From an uncultured Pelagibacteraceae bacterium (lineage in GTDB: Bacteria > Pseudomonadota > Alphaproteobacteria > Pelagibacterales > AG-422-B15), in contig CACFYZ010000009.1 in NCBI GenBank assembly GCA_902570675.1, positions 1-42,918 on the forward strand: a DNA stretch of 42,918 nucleotides, read 5' to 3'. Positions 32,943 through 42,314 of this stretch are shown here, in pieces. The position numbers were made by a program, and so were the translations under genes. The notes beneath the pieces were generated by a model. The model made no database searches, was not told where the DNA came from, and was given only the letters and a program-made list of their open reading frames with translations. Positions within the stretch are counted from its first letter, which is position 1. Each line of letters begins with the position of its first letter.

Positions 32943-33686
32943 ATGGCAGGTCACTCAAAATTTAAAAACATCATGTATCGCAAGGGTGCACAAGATAAAA
33001 AAAGAGCAAGTTTATTTTCAAAGTTATCAAAAGAGATTACAGTAGCAGCCAAATTAGGATCACCTGATCCTGAACAGAATGCTCGTCTAAGATCAGCTAT
33101 TCAGCTTGCTAAATCTTCAAGTTTCCCAAAGGAAAATATAGACAGAGCTATAAAAAAATCTTTGGATAAAGATACAGTTAATTACGATCAAATGAGATAC
33201 GAAGGTTTTGGTCCCAATGGCACATCAATTATTGTTGAAGCATTGACTGATAACCGCAATAGAACCGCGTCAAATGTGAGATCTACATTTCAAAAATTTG
33301 GTGGTTCAATGGGTGAAAGTGGTTCAGTATCTCATGCTTTTAATCATTATGGATTTCTTCGTTATAATAAGACTATTGCTATTGACGAAGAATTTTTCAA
33401 TTATTCTATTGAGAATGGAGCGGAAGATTGTTTTTTAGATGAAGAAACTTACGAAGCTGTTTGCACACCTGAGCAATTATCAAATTTTTATAGAATTCTT
33501 GAATCGAAATATGGAGAACCTGTGTCATCAGGTTTTCAATGGAAGCCAACTTCCTACGTGAATATTAAAGGTGATAAACTTAAATCTCTTATTAATTTAC
33601 TGAATGAATTAGATAATGATGAAGATGTTCAGCAAGTCTTCTCAAATTTTGAGGCACCAGATGAAGAATTAGCAGTGTTTACCTAA
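32943..33686 (+). CDS. yebC: YebC/PmpR family translational/transcriptional regulator
   Basis: A 247-aa YebC protein. It has MAGHSKFKNIMYRKGAQDKKRASLFSKLSKEI at the N-terminus, RYEGFGPNGTSIIVEALTDNRNRTASNVRSTFQKFGG in the middle and the usual three-domain layout. YebC proteins are linked to translation of difficult sequences and to gene regulation. It is commonly the gene before ruvC in proteobacteria, and here the next gene is instead a PD-(D/E)XK nuclease. No gap separates it from the YmdB-type gene. Confidence 0.96.
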   Translation: MAGHSKFKNIMYRKGAQDKKRASLFSKLSKEITVAAKLGSPDPEQNARLRSAIQLAKSSSFPKENIDRAIKKSLDKDTVNYDQMRYEGFGPNGTSIIVEALTDNRNRTASNVRSTFQKFGGSMGESGSVSHAFNHYGFLRYNKTIAIDEEFFNYSIENGAEDCFLDEETYEAVCTPEQLSNFYRILESKYGEPVSSGFQWKPTSYVNIKGDKLKSLINLLNELDNDEDVQQVFSNFEAPDEELAVFT

Positions 33687-33752
33687 TTAATTCACTTTCA
33701 AAAAAAAATATATGAATTAGTCTTAATTAATTAAGTAATTCTGATTCGCTTT

Positions 33753-34133
33753 ATGCCAGGTAGTTCTCCAAAAAGAAAAGGTGACGGTTATGAGAGAGAG
33801 CTTGCAAAATATTTCAATAAAAAAATATTTGACGGTGAAGATAAGGTTCAAAGAATGCCACTATCTGGTGGTGGTGCAATAAAATCTTCAGGAGGTAGTG
33901 ACTTAAAGAATACACCTCATATTTATGTGGAAGCTAAAAGAACTGAAAAATTTAAAATTCACGAGTCTATGAAGCAAGTCATTGATAATATAGAAACATC
34001 AAAGTCCGAGTCTATGCCAGTTGTAATTACCCGCAGAAACCGAGAGTCAACCGGTGACTCACTTTGCATATTGAAACTGGATGATTTTATTGAATTGTAT
34101 CGAATATTAATTGATAGCAAAAAGAGATCTTAA
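33753..34133 (+). CDS. Small PD-(D/E)XK nuclease, Hjc-like Holliday junction resolvase candidate
   Basis: A 126-aa protein of clear PD-(D/E)XK pattern. It shows KRKGDGYERELAKYF with Glu14, a Gly/Ser-rich stretch with SGGG at residues 38-41, then GGSD with Asp50, YVEAK with Glu60 and Lys62, and Gln75 in the following helix. Order and spacing resemble archaeal Hjc and phage-type resolvases (G-x-x-x-E-R-E, S-G-G, D, E-x-K, Q). VRR-Nuc or other PD-(D/E)XK nucleases are possible. It lies between yebC and tolQ, a position where ruvC, ruvA, ruvB and ybgC are often found. None of these is in the window. I infer that it might stand in for RuvC. Confidence 0.65.
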   Translation: MPGSSPKRKGDGYERELAKYFNKKIFDGEDKVQRMPLSGGGAIKSSGGSDLKNTPHIYVEAKRTEKFKIHESMKQVIDNIETSKSESMPVVITRRNRESTGDSLCILKLDDFIELYRILIDSKKRS

Positions 34134-34177
34134 GATTTGCCCTATTTAAGACAATATTTAGCATTAGTTGAAGTTAT

Positions 34178-34882
34178 ATGGAAAATGAAGATCTAGTTAG
34201 CGTAAGTCAAGTAAATGACGAATTTACTTTAATATCACTTTTTTTTAGAGCTGACTTAGTAGTTAAACTAGTCATTTTAATTTTATTTGCTTCATCGATT
34301 CTGTCATGGACTATTATTATTCATAAAATACGATTATTCAGATCACTAAAAAGTATTAGTAAGCAGTTTGAAGATGAATTTTGGTCTGGTCGTTCAATCA
34401 AAGAAATTACGAATAGCACTAAAGATTTACCTGATAGTCCTATTAAATATGTATTCTCTGAAGCTGTTGATGAGGTTGAAAAATCAAATAAAGAAACAAC
34501 AAAAAAAATTGATAGTCTGATTGATCGTTTAAACAGAGTGATGGAAGCTGCTATTGACTATCAAAATGAAAAGCTTTCTGAGTATTTTAGTTATCTCGCT
34601 ACAATTGGTGCTACCACACCTTTTATTGGATTGTTTGGAACAGTTTGGGGTATTATGAATTCTTTTCAATCGATTGCAATATCTAGAAATACATCACTCG
34701 CAGTTGTTGCACCAGGAATAGCTGAAGCATTATTTGCTACTGCTCTAGGCTTGTTAGCTGCTATCCCCGCGGTTATTGCGTATAATATTTTCACTAGTCA
34801 AGTGAATGACGAAAACGCTCGGATGTATCGTTTTAAAGAACACTTTAATGTAATTTTTTCTAGAGGCTTAAATACAAATTAA
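34178..34882 (+). CDS. tolQ: Tol-Pal system protein TolQ
   Basis: A 234-aa inner-membrane protein of the ExbB/TolQ/MotA family with three TM helices. The first lies near residues 28-48, and the second and third flank the conserved YLATIGATTPFIGLFGTVWGIMNSF and LAVVAPGIAEALFATALGLLAAIPAVIAYN. With TolR it forms the proton-driven motor of the Tol-Pal envelope complex, which keeps the outer membrane intact at division. It starts the tolQRAB-pal-cpoB run. The usual ybgC gene is not upstream. Confidence 0.96.
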   Translation: MENEDLVSVSQVNDEFTLISLFFRADLVVKLVILILFASSILSWTIIIHKIRLFRSLKSISKQFEDEFWSGRSIKEITNSTKDLPDSPIKYVFSEAVDEVEKSNKETTKKIDSLIDRLNRVMEAAIDYQNEKLSEYFSYLATIGATTPFIGLFGTVWGIMNSFQSIAISRNTSLAVVAPGIAEALFATALGLLAAIPAVIAYNIFTSQVNDENARMYRFKEHFNVIFSRGLNTN

Positions 34883-34893
34883 GAAAATTATTA

Positions 34894-35301
34894 ATGGTAT
34901 CACGAAACATCAAATCCAAACCATTCAGCGATATAAATGTGACACCATTTGTTGATGTAATGTTAGTTTTGTTGGTTATTTTTATGGTAACTGCACCATT
35001 GTTGACAGTAGGAGTCCAGGTTGATTTACCTGAAACAAACGCTGATACTTTACAATCTGACAATGAACCACTTGAAGTGACAATAGACTCAAGTGGAATA
35101 ATATTTATTCAAGAGACTAAGATTGGTCTTTCAGAGCTAATTCCTAAAATGAAGGCAATTACTGAAAATAGGTTTGATACAAAAATTTATGTTAGGGGTG
35201 ATGAAAAAATCGATTACGGGCAAATTATGATGGTTTTAGGGGAATTATCTGGTTCAGGATTTTCGAAAGTTGCTCTGATTACTAAGCCATTAAGCAAATA
35301 G
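34894..35301 (+). CDS. tolR: Tol-Pal system protein TolR
   Basis: A 135-aa ExbD/TolR family protein. The N-terminal cytoplasmic part SKPFSDINVTPFVDVMLVLLVIFMVTAPLL includes the TM helix with the functional Asp (VTPFVDVML) that carries protons. A periplasmic domain follows, with VQVDLPETNAD and VYVRGDEKI-like residues (here IYVRGDEKIDYGQIM). It pairs with TolQ. Spacing of 11 nt to tolQ and 16 nt to tolA supports one operon. Confidence 0.96.
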   Translation: MVSRNIKSKPFSDINVTPFVDVMLVLLVIFMVTAPLLTVGVQVDLPETNADTLQSDNEPLEVTIDSSGIIFIQETKIGLSELIPKMKAITENRFDTKIYVRGDEKIDYGQIMMVLGELSGSGFSKVALITKPLSK

Positions 35302-35317
35302 TTAATGCGATTATTAT

Positions 35318-36130
35318 ATGAGAATTTCTGTTTTAGGGTCTATTTTATTTCATATTTTTATACTTTTATTCACAATTTTGTCATTGCCACTTTTTAATAA
35401 TAATAATCTAGACATGCCGCCTGTTATACAAATTGAATTAATTGAGATCGCAGAAAAAACAAATATTCCTGAGATCAGTAAAAAAATTGACGAGCAGAAA
35501 AAATTGTTTGAGGAAAAAAAAGAGGAAACAAAAATTAATCAGCCTATTCAAAAACCTAAAGAAGAAATATCAAATGAGAAGGTAAAAGATCCGAGTGAGT
35601 CAGAAAAAATCGAAAAAACTAGAATTGAAGAAAAAATGTTACAAAATATGCCAGTTAGGAAGCCCGAGAACAAAAAGAAAGATAAATTTGATCCACTTAA
35701 ATTAGCAGAATTAATTGATAAACAAAAAGATACATTACAGAACAATCCCGAAGACATCGTGGAAAAAGATTATGAGGCTCTTGACTCAACTCCAAGTCTG
35801 GATAAACGATTAACACTCTCGGAGGAAGATGCAATTAGAGCTCAGTTCATGCAATGCTGGAGCATTCCTCTTGGAATTCCATACGATGATACTATGGTTG
35901 TTAAGATAAAAATTTTTCTTAATACCGATGGCTCCCTATTAAAACCACCAGAAGTTATTCAGCATGAAAGAATGAATAAACCAAGTGAAAAATACTTTAG
36001 AACTCTCGCTGAAAGTGCTTTAAGAGCTGTGAGGAGATGTGACCCAATTAAAGTGCCAGACCCTGAAAGATATGATAACTGGAAAAACCTACAGTTGAAT
36101 TTTGATCCAAGGGAGATACTACGGAGTTAG
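35318..36130 (+). CDS. tolA: Tol-Pal system protein TolA
   Basis: A 270-aa TolA with a single N-terminal TM helix (residues about 4-26). A Lys/Glu/Pro-rich linker lies at residues about 45-150, and the C-terminal periplasmic domain includes [43 protein letters not shown] and [11 protein letters not shown]. The linker is much shorter than in E. coli TolA, as in many alphaproteobacteria. It links the inner-membrane motor to Pal/TolB at the outer membrane. Confidence 0.92.
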   Translation: MRISVLGSILFHIFILLFTILSLPLFNNNNLDMPPVIQIELIEIAEKTNIPEISKKIDEQKKLFEEKKEETKINQPIQKPKEEISNEKVKDPSESEKIEKTRIEEKMLQNMPVRKPENKKKDKFDPLKLAELIDKQKDTLQNNPEDIVEKDYEALDSTPSLDKRLTLSEEDAIRAQFMQCWSIPLGIPYDDTMVVKIKIFLNTDGSLLKPPEVIQHERMNKPSEKYFRTLAESALRAVRRCDPIKVPDPERYDNWKNLQLNFDPREILRS

Positions 36131-36132
36131 CT

Positions 36133-37455
36133 ATGAAAAAAATTTTACTAATTTTATTTTTTGTAATTTTTTTATCAAAAGTATCTCATGCAATCATTGA
36201 AATTGATATCACAGAGGGCAACAGAGAGCCTTTGCCAATTGCAATTACAGAATTTTTTCATGATGACAATAATGAATTATTGAAAAATGATATCCCAAAC
36301 CAAATTCGTAAGGTAATTGTTGACGACCTAGAAAGAAGTGGTTTGTTTGAGTCACTTGATCAGAAGGCATTTATCCAGCAGAACAAAGCCATGCACATAA
36401 ATCCACGTTTTGCTGATTGGAGACTAATAAAGGCCCAGGGATTATTAACTGGAGATTTATCAATAGAAAATGAGAGATTAAAAGTAGAATTTCGTCTATG
36501 GGACACTCTATCCGAAAAAGAAATTGAGGGACTTGTTCTTATTACTACAATAAATAATTGGCGAAGAATAAGTCACATGATAGCCGATAAAATCTATGAG
36601 AGATTAACGGGTGAGGAAGGATACTTTGATACAAGAATTGTATATGTTGCAGAAGAAGGCCCAAAGAACAAGAGAATTAAAAAGCTTGCTATTATGGATC
36701 AAGATGGTGCCAATCATAAATTCTTAACAAGTGGCAAAGAATTAGTTTTAACTCCTAGATTTAATCCGGTGCGTCAGGAAATAACCTATTTGTCGTACTT
36801 TAAAAATTTACCGCGCGTTTATCTTTTAAATATTCAAAATGGGATACAAGAAGTTGTTGGCGATTTTCCTGGTATGACTTTTGCTCCTAGGTTTTCCCCT
36901 GATGGTAATAAAATTATAATGAGCCTAGCAAAAGATGGAAATTCTGACATTTATGTAATGGATATGATTTCAAGAGTAGTAGAGAGACTTACTGATAGTC
37001 AAGCTATTGATACATCACCAAGTTATTCGCCTGATGGCAAAAAAATTACCTTTAATTCTGATCGGGGAGGTTCACAACAAATATATGTAATGGATAGTAA
37101 TGGAAGAAATCAGAAGAGAATTTCTAAAGGGACAGGTAATTATGCAACACCAGTTTGGTCACCTAGAGGTGATTTAATAGCTTTTACTAAAAATTTTCAA
37201 GGACAGTACTTTATTGGTGTAATGAGAACTGATGGGACTGGTGAAAGGCTTTTGACTGAAAATTGGTATCAGGAAGCACCATCCTGGTCTTCAAATGGAA
37301 GAGTTTTAATTTTTTACAGGGAAACAAAAGCTAATGATGCTGGAGATGGCCATTCTTCATCTATATGGTCAATTGATTTAACCGGCTTTAATGAACGAAA
37401 ACTTGAGACTCCATTAGATGCTTCTGACCCTTCGTGGTCGAAATTAATACAATAG
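36133..37455 (+). CDS. tolB: Tol-Pal system protein TolB
   Basis: A 440-aa periplasmic protein. The signal peptide [20 protein letters not shown] is followed by the N-terminal domain ([15 protein letters not shown]) and a six-bladed beta-propeller. The propeller shows repeated D-G-x-x-x units such as [41 protein letters not shown] and [12 protein letters not shown]. It interacts with Pal and modulates its contact with peptidoglycan. It starts 2 nt after tolA. Confidence 0.97.
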   Translation: MKKILLILFFVIFLSKVSHAIIEIDITEGNREPLPIAITEFFHDDNNELLKNDIPNQIRKVIVDDLERSGLFESLDQKAFIQQNKAMHINPRFADWRLIKAQGLLTGDLSIENERLKVEFRLWDTLSEKEIEGLVLITTINNWRRISHMIADKIYERLTGEEGYFDTRIVYVAEEGPKNKRIKKLAIMDQDGANHKFLTSGKELVLTPRFNPVRQEITYLSYFKNLPRVYLLNIQNGIQEVVGDFPGMTFAPRFSPDGNKIIMSLAKDGNSDIYVMDMISRVVERLTDSQAIDTSPSYSPDGKKITFNSDRGGSQQIYVMDSNGRNQKRISKGTGNYATPVWSPRGDLIAFTKNFQGQYFIGVMRTDGTGERLLTENWYQEAPSWSSNGRVLIFYRETKANDAGDGHSSSIWSIDLTGFNERKLETPLDASDPSWSKLIQ

Positions 37456-37590
37456 TTAAAACTAGACAAAATTTACCCAAAAAACCGATAAAATTTTATA
37501 TATTTACAATAAATTTGGTCTAGACTTGTTTCATTTAAATGAATAGAGTATCAGCCTGGGCTTACAAAAATATTACGGGAGTACTTAATA

Positions 37591-38115
37591 ATGTCATTTA
37601 AATTTGAAAATTTCACTAAATATTTGGTGATTATGTTTATAACTCTTTTTTTAGCTGCATGCGAAACCACGCCAAAAGATGATGTGTTGTCCTCAGCTTC
37701 ATCATCAGTTTCATCATCAGGTGCAGTTGAAGTGGTAGACGGAGTATATGTTGGATCTGAAACCGTTGAAATGTTGGCTGTTGATGTGCCAGATAGGGTT
37801 TTCTTTGCTTATGACAGTTATTCATTAACTAATGCTGCTCAAGACACTCTCGCTAAGCAAGCCAAATGGCTTAAGGCAAATGGATCAGTCACAATAGCAA
37901 TTGAGGGTCATGCTGATGAACGTGGAACGAGAGAATACAACTTAGCATTAGGTGATCGAAGAGCAAATGCAGCTAAGGATTATTTGATGACACAAGGAAT
38001 TAGTTCAAGCAGGATTACTACGATTAGTTTTGGTAAAGAAAAACCAGTAAATAATGCTTCTAATAATAAGGCTTGGGCACAAAATAGAAGATCAGTTACT
38101 GTAAGAACAAATTAA
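37591..38115 (+). CDS. pal: Peptidoglycan-associated lipoprotein Pal
   Basis: A 174-aa lipoprotein with a signal sequence and lipobox LAAC (Cys24 acylated). A Ser-rich linker follows, then an OmpA-like domain: RVFFAYDSYSLTNAAQDTL, IEGHADERGTREYNLALGDRRANAAKDYL and FGKEKPVNNASNN. It tethers the outer membrane to peptidoglycan. A 135-nt gap (37456-37590) separates it from tolB, with no hairpin terminator but enough room for its own promoter. A GGGAG lies 9 nt before the ATG. Confidence 0.97.
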   Translation: MSFKFENFTKYLVIMFITLFLAACETTPKDDVLSSASSSVSSSGAVEVVDGVYVGSETVEMLAVDVPDRVFFAYDSYSLTNAAQDTLAKQAKWLKANGSVTIAIEGHADERGTREYNLALGDRRANAAKDYLMTQGISSSRITTISFGKEKPVNNASNNKAWAQNRRSVTVRTN

Positions 38116-38152
38116 TCAATTTCTATCGCCTTTTTTTGGACAAAAAAGTAAG

Positions 38153-38172
38153 TTTAATCTAAATAGATTAAA
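38153..38172 (+). other. Inverted repeat over the cpoB ribosome-binding region
   Basis: TTTAATCT and AGATTAAA form an 8-bp stem with a 4-nt loop, ending 3 nt before the cpoB ATG (38176). No Shine-Dalgarno is visible. It is all A/T and C/G 2 pairs, so stability is modest. It may dampen or couple cpoB translation, but chance is possible in this AT-rich sequence. Confidence 0.4.
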
Positions 38173-38175
38173 TTG

Positions 38176-39201
38176 ATGTATAAATGTATTTTCATATTTT
38201 TTGTAAGCTTAATTTTTTTTGCTAATTTAAATCTATCTTCAATAGCTGAGGACTTAAATATTGAGAAGCTCATAGAACGTCTCAATACAATTGAAAACCG
38301 TATGAAGGTTTTAGAAAAAGCAACGTTTAGTAGAACAACGTCAGATTTTAATAACAATGTCAGTCTTGATGACTATCAATCAATCATTACGAAACAATCA
38401 ATTCAAATTTCGGAGTTACAGAATGAAATACAATTTTTAACTGCAAAAGTAGAAGAGATGATATTCACAATGCAATCAACGGTTAATAATTTTAATACAT
38501 TTAAAGAAGATACAGAATTTAGATTTATAGATATAAATAATAAAACGGATAGTATCGAAAAAAATCAGAAAAGTGCTGAAAGTGATTTTTTATTTCCAGA
38601 ACAAGAAACACTTACAGATACTAATCAGGCTGAATTACAACCCAAGTCTCTTGGGACTATTCAGGTAGTTCAGGACGAAAATCAAAATTCGCCATTCGAA
38701 ATTAAAAAACCTGAAGAAAATGCAGAACAAGAAATTATTGGAACAATAGCCCAAGATAATATTGTTATGTTGGAACAGCAAAAACCAGTATTAAGCATTC
38801 TCCCGGAAGGAGATGAGTTAGGACAATATGAATATGCTGTGAATATATTAAAACAGGGTGATTACATTACTGCAGAACAGGCTTTTATTGAGTTTATTTC
38901 AATTGGTAAAGATAGCAATTTGCTAAGTAATTCAAATTTTTGGCTAGCTGAAACTTATTATGTCAGGGAAAATTACAAAGAAGCTGCAAAGAATTATTTA
39001 AATTTATATCAGGCCTATCCAGAAACATCAAAAGCTCCAAATGCTTTACTCAAATTAGGTATTTCGTTAGTCAATATGGGAGAGCTAGAACAGGGCTGTA
39101 TAACTTTTTCACAATTACAAGATGCATTTCCTGATGCCAATTCATCGATAATAGAAAGAGGCAATTTGGAAATCGAAAAAAATAACTGTGAAACTACTTA
39201 A
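38176..39201 (+). CDS. cpoB: Cell division coordinator CpoB (YbgF)
   Basis: About 341 aa. It has a signal peptide (basic MYKC, hydrophobic IFIFFVSLIFFANLNL, cleavage near SIAED), an N-terminal coiled coil (residues about 25-115) and a low-complexity Gln/Glu/Pro-rich linker. The C-terminal TPR region is GQYEYAVNILKQGDYITAEQAF and WLAETYYVRENYKEAAKNYL. CpoB coordinates peptidoglycan synthesis with outer-membrane constriction together with Tol and PBP1B. ATG 38176 is preferred over an adjacent in-frame TTG. The end overlaps tilS by 14 bp. Confidence 0.9.
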   Translation: MYKCIFIFFVSLIFFANLNLSSIAEDLNIEKLIERLNTIENRMKVLEKATFSRTTSDFNNNVSLDDYQSIITKQSIQISELQNEIQFLTAKVEEMIFTMQSTVNNFNTFKEDTEFRFIDINNKTDSIEKNQKSAESDFLFPEQETLTDTNQAELQPKSLGTIQVVQDENQNSPFEIKKPEENAEQEIIGTIAQDNIVMLEQQKPVLSILPEGDELGQYEYAVNILKQGDYITAEQAFIEFISIGKDSNLLSNSNFWLAETYYVRENYKEAAKNYLNLYQAYPETSKAPNALLKLGISLVNMGELEQGCITFSQLQDAFPDANSSIIERGNLEIEKNNCETT

Positions 39202-40273
39202 GCCAATTAATTATAGAAATATTAAAAACATCAATCTCGATGATTTTCATAAAAAAATGGAGCAACTAGGTGTTGATAAAAGTTTTGTCGTGGCTACTTC
39301 AGGTGGGCCAGATAGCTTAGCATTGATGTTCTTGGCTAGAGAATATGCATTAAAAAAAAATATCAAATTTTTTATATTTTGTTTTAATCACGGTTTAAGG
39401 AAAGAATCTGAAGATGAAGTAAAATGGTTAAAAAAAATTGCAAGAAAAGAAAATATTAACTTTGCTACAAAAACTGTTAGAAAGAAAATAGATGGCTCAG
39501 ATATCTTATCTCAAGCTAGAAAAGTGAGATATCAAGAAATTGTTAATTTTTGTAATACAAAAAAAATTAAATATTTACTGACGGCACATCATCTTGATGA
39601 CGAAATTGAAAATTTTTTAATGAGACTTATAAGGGGCAGTGGTTTAAGAGGTCTCTCATCTCTTAAAGAGAAATCTAGATTTAAAGACTCTAACATATTC
39701 ATAATTAGACCTCTTTTATCTTATCCAAAGAAAATGCTGATTAAATATTTAGCAAAAATCAAACAAAATTATGTTTATGATATAACAAATAAAAATATTT
39801 TATTCGACCGCTCTCGAATTAGAAAATTATCAAATGAGTTGATAAATGAGGGGTTAGATAAAAAAAGATTGAGTAGTGTATTTAAAAATCTAAAAAGTGC
39901 TGAAAATGCTATTAATGTCTCAGTAGACAAATTTCTTATTAAAAATATTATTAAAAAAAATAACAATAGTATTTCAATAAATAAAAAAAAATTAATGATA
40001 CAGCCAAAAGAAATTCAACACAGGGTTATAATTAAATTATGTCGGCTAATTGGTATGAATGATAAAAATCCAAGATCAAGCTCCGTCATTCGCCTTATTA
40101 ATAATTTTCAAGAGAAAAAATGTACAAAATTGACACTTAACGGCTGTATATTTCAAGCTCAGAAAAATAATATACAAATCTCAACTGAAAAAAGAAGCCG
40201 TGCTAAGAGTAAATTAGACCTAGCAAAGTTGTTTAATAACAAGGAATGGCCTGAATTAATTAGGCATTTCTAG
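39188..40273 (+). CDS. tilS: tRNA(Ile)-lysidine synthetase TilS
   Basis: A 361-aa PP-loop ATPase. The P-loop SGGPDS lies at residues 38-43, FNHGLRKESEDEVKWL follows, and the conserved TAHHLDDEIENFLMRLIRGSGLRGL lies near residues 136-160. A short C-terminal domain is present. It converts C34 to lysidine in the CAU tRNA-Ile, needed for reading AUA, a codon common in this genome. It begins with GTG inside the 3' end of cpoB, so translation is probably coupled. Confidence 0.93.
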   Translation: MKLLKPINYRNIKNINLDDFHKKMEQLGVDKSFVVATSGGPDSLALMFLAREYALKKNIKFFIFCFNHGLRKESEDEVKWLKKIARKENINFATKTVRKKIDGSDILSQARKVRYQEIVNFCNTKKIKYLLTAHHLDDEIENFLMRLIRGSGLRGLSSLKEKSRFKDSNIFIIRPLLSYPKKMLIKYLAKIKQNYVYDITNKNILFDRSRIRKLSNELINEGLDKKRLSSVFKNLKSAENAINVSVDKFLIKNIIKKNNNSISINKKKLMIQPKEIQHRVIIKLCRLIGMNDKNPRSSSVIRLINNFQEKKCTKLTLNGCIFQAQKNNIQISTEKRSRAKSKLDLAKLFNNKEWPELIRHF

Positions 40274-40388
40274 CTTAATTATTGATTTTATTCGAGAATT
40301 AAATGATATTTAAACTTGCATGCAAAAAAATAGTTATTACTTATAAATATACAATCTAAAAATATGATCAAAGAGACAATTTAAGGAT

Positions 40389-42302
40389 ATGATGAATTTA
40401 AGAAACGTAGCACTTTGGATTTTTATTGCACTTATTGTATTTGGGCTTTTTAACCTATTTAGCAATACTAGTACTGAAAGAAAAAATATTGATCTTTCAT
40501 ACTCTCAATTTCTTGATGAAGTTGAAAGTGGATCTATTAAAGACGTAGTTATTAGGGGCAATAATATAAATGGCTCATTTGACGATGGAAGAGCATTTAA
40601 AACATATGCTGCAAATGATCCAACTTTAGTTGATAGATTAAATGAGCGGGGTGTAAATATTTCTGCTGCTCCACTTGATGATGGATACCCTTCATTACTT
40701 GGGGTTTTAATTTCTTGGTTTCCAATGCTTTTACTGATCGGTGTATGGATTTTCTTCATGCGACAAATGCAAGGTGGCCGTGGTGGTGCTATGGGTTTTG
40801 GTAGATCAAAAGCAAAACTACTAACTGAAAATAAAAATAAAGTTACATTCAACGATGTTGCTGGAATTGACGAGGCAAAAGAAGAGTTGGTTGAAATTGT
40901 TGAATTTTTGAGAGATCCAAGAAAATTTCAAAAGTTAGGAGGCAGAATACCTAAGGGCGCTTTATTGATTGGACCTCCCGGAACTGGTAAAACTCTATTA
41001 GCGAGAGCGGTTGCAGGTGAAGCAGGAGTCCCATTCTTCACAATATCAGGCTCTGATTTCGTTGAGATGTTTGTAGGTGTAGGCGCGTCAAGGGTTAGAG
41101 ACATGTTTGAGCAAGGCAGAAGAAATGCCCCTTGTATTATTTTTATTGATGAGATTGATGCAGTTGGAAGAAGTAGAGGAGCTGGTTTAGGGGGAGGAAA
41201 TGACGAGCGTGAACAGACGTTAAATCAAATACTTGTTGAAATGGATGGCTTTGATACACAAGAAGGCATCATCCTTGTTGCTGCAACTAATAGGCCCGAT
41301 GTACTAGATCCCGCATTACTTAGACCTGGACGTTTTGATAGACAAGTTGTCGTACCTAATCCAGATATACTAGGTAGAGAAGCAATACTTAAGGTTCATA
41401 TTAAAAAAATATCTGTAGCGCCAGATGTTGATATTAGAACAATTGCAAGAGGAACTCCTGGATTTTCTGGTGCAGATCTAGCTAACATTGTTAATGAGTC
41501 AGCATTGCTTGCTGCTAGAAAAAATAAAAAGATTGTCACAATGATAGATTTTGAGGAGGCTAAAGACAAGGTTATGATGGGGTCTGAGAGAAGATCTCTT
41601 GTTATGAGTCAAGAGGAAAAAGAGCTAACCGCCTATCATGAGGGTGGTCACGCGATTGTGGCTCTTAATCAGTCTGCTTCTGACCCAATTCATAAAGCTA
41701 CAGTTATTCCTCGTGGAAGAGCACTTGGCATGGTAATGCGTTTACCTGAGAGAGACCAACTTTCTCTACCAAGAGAAAAAATGTTAGCTGATATTACAGT
41801 AGCAATGGGTGGAAGGGTAGCTGAAGAAATTATTTTTGGAGACAAAAAAGTTACATCTGGTGCCTCATCTGATATAGAAATGGCAACCAAAATGGCTCGT
41901 AATATGGTTACAAAGTTTGGCATGAGTGAAAAACTTGGCCCGCTTCAATACGGTGAAAATGAAGAAGAGGTATTTCTAGGAAGATCCGTTCAAAAACATC
42001 AAAATGTTTCAGAAGAAACAGCTAAATTAATCGATTCTGAAATCAGAAAGATTGTAGATAGTTGTTATGATCTCGCAAAGAAAATATTAAACGATAAAAT
42101 AAATGACCTTCATACTTTAGCAAAGGGTCTTATAGAATACGAAACGCTGAATGGTGACGAAATTAATGCTTTGTTAAAAGATGGCAAAATAGACCGCTCA
42201 AATCCTGAAGAAGAAATAAGCAATGCAGGTCCATCGGTTCCAAAAAGTGGAAAATCGTCTTCTGCAACGCCAAGTTTTAAGCCTAAACCGCAAGCAACAT
42301 AA
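40389..42302 (+). CDS. ftsH: ATP-dependent zinc metalloprotease FtsH
   Basis: A 637-aa membrane protease. It has two N-terminal TM helices (about residues 5-24 and 103-124). The AAA+ domain has Walker A GPPGTGKT at 195-202, Walker [14 protein letters not shown], and the SRH region [10 protein letters not shown]. The protease site HEGGH at 417-421 carries the HExxH zinc ligands. It degrades membrane proteins and unstable regulators. The C-terminal tail is Ser/Pro-rich. An AAGGA lies 4 nt before the first ATG, so the start could also be the second ATG of the pair. Confidence 0.98.
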   Translation: MMNLRNVALWIFIALIVFGLFNLFSNTSTERKNIDLSYSQFLDEVESGSIKDVVIRGNNINGSFDDGRAFKTYAANDPTLVDRLNERGVNISAAPLDDGYPSLLGVLISWFPMLLLIGVWIFFMRQMQGGRGGAMGFGRSKAKLLTENKNKVTFNDVAGIDEAKEELVEIVEFLRDPRKFQKLGGRIPKGALLIGPPGTGKTLLARAVAGEAGVPFFTISGSDFVEMFVGVGASRVRDMFEQGRRNAPCIIFIDEIDAVGRSRGAGLGGGNDEREQTLNQILVEMDGFDTQEGIILVAATNRPDVLDPALLRPGRFDRQVVVPNPDILGREAILKVHIKKISVAPDVDIRTIARGTPGFSGADLANIVNESALLAARKNKKIVTMIDFEEAKDKVMMGSERRSLVMSQEEKELTAYHEGGHAIVALNQSASDPIHKATVIPRGRALGMVMRLPERDQLSLPREKMLADITVAMGGRVAEEIIFGDKKVTSGASSDIEMATKMARNMVTKFGMSEKLGPLQYGENEEEVFLGRSVQKHQNVSEETAKLIDSEIRKIVDSCYDLAKKILNDKINDLHTLAKGLIEYETLNGDEINALLKDGKIDRSNPEEEISNAGPSVPKSGKSSSATPSFKPKPQAT

Positions 42303-42314
42303 ACATACCATTTA

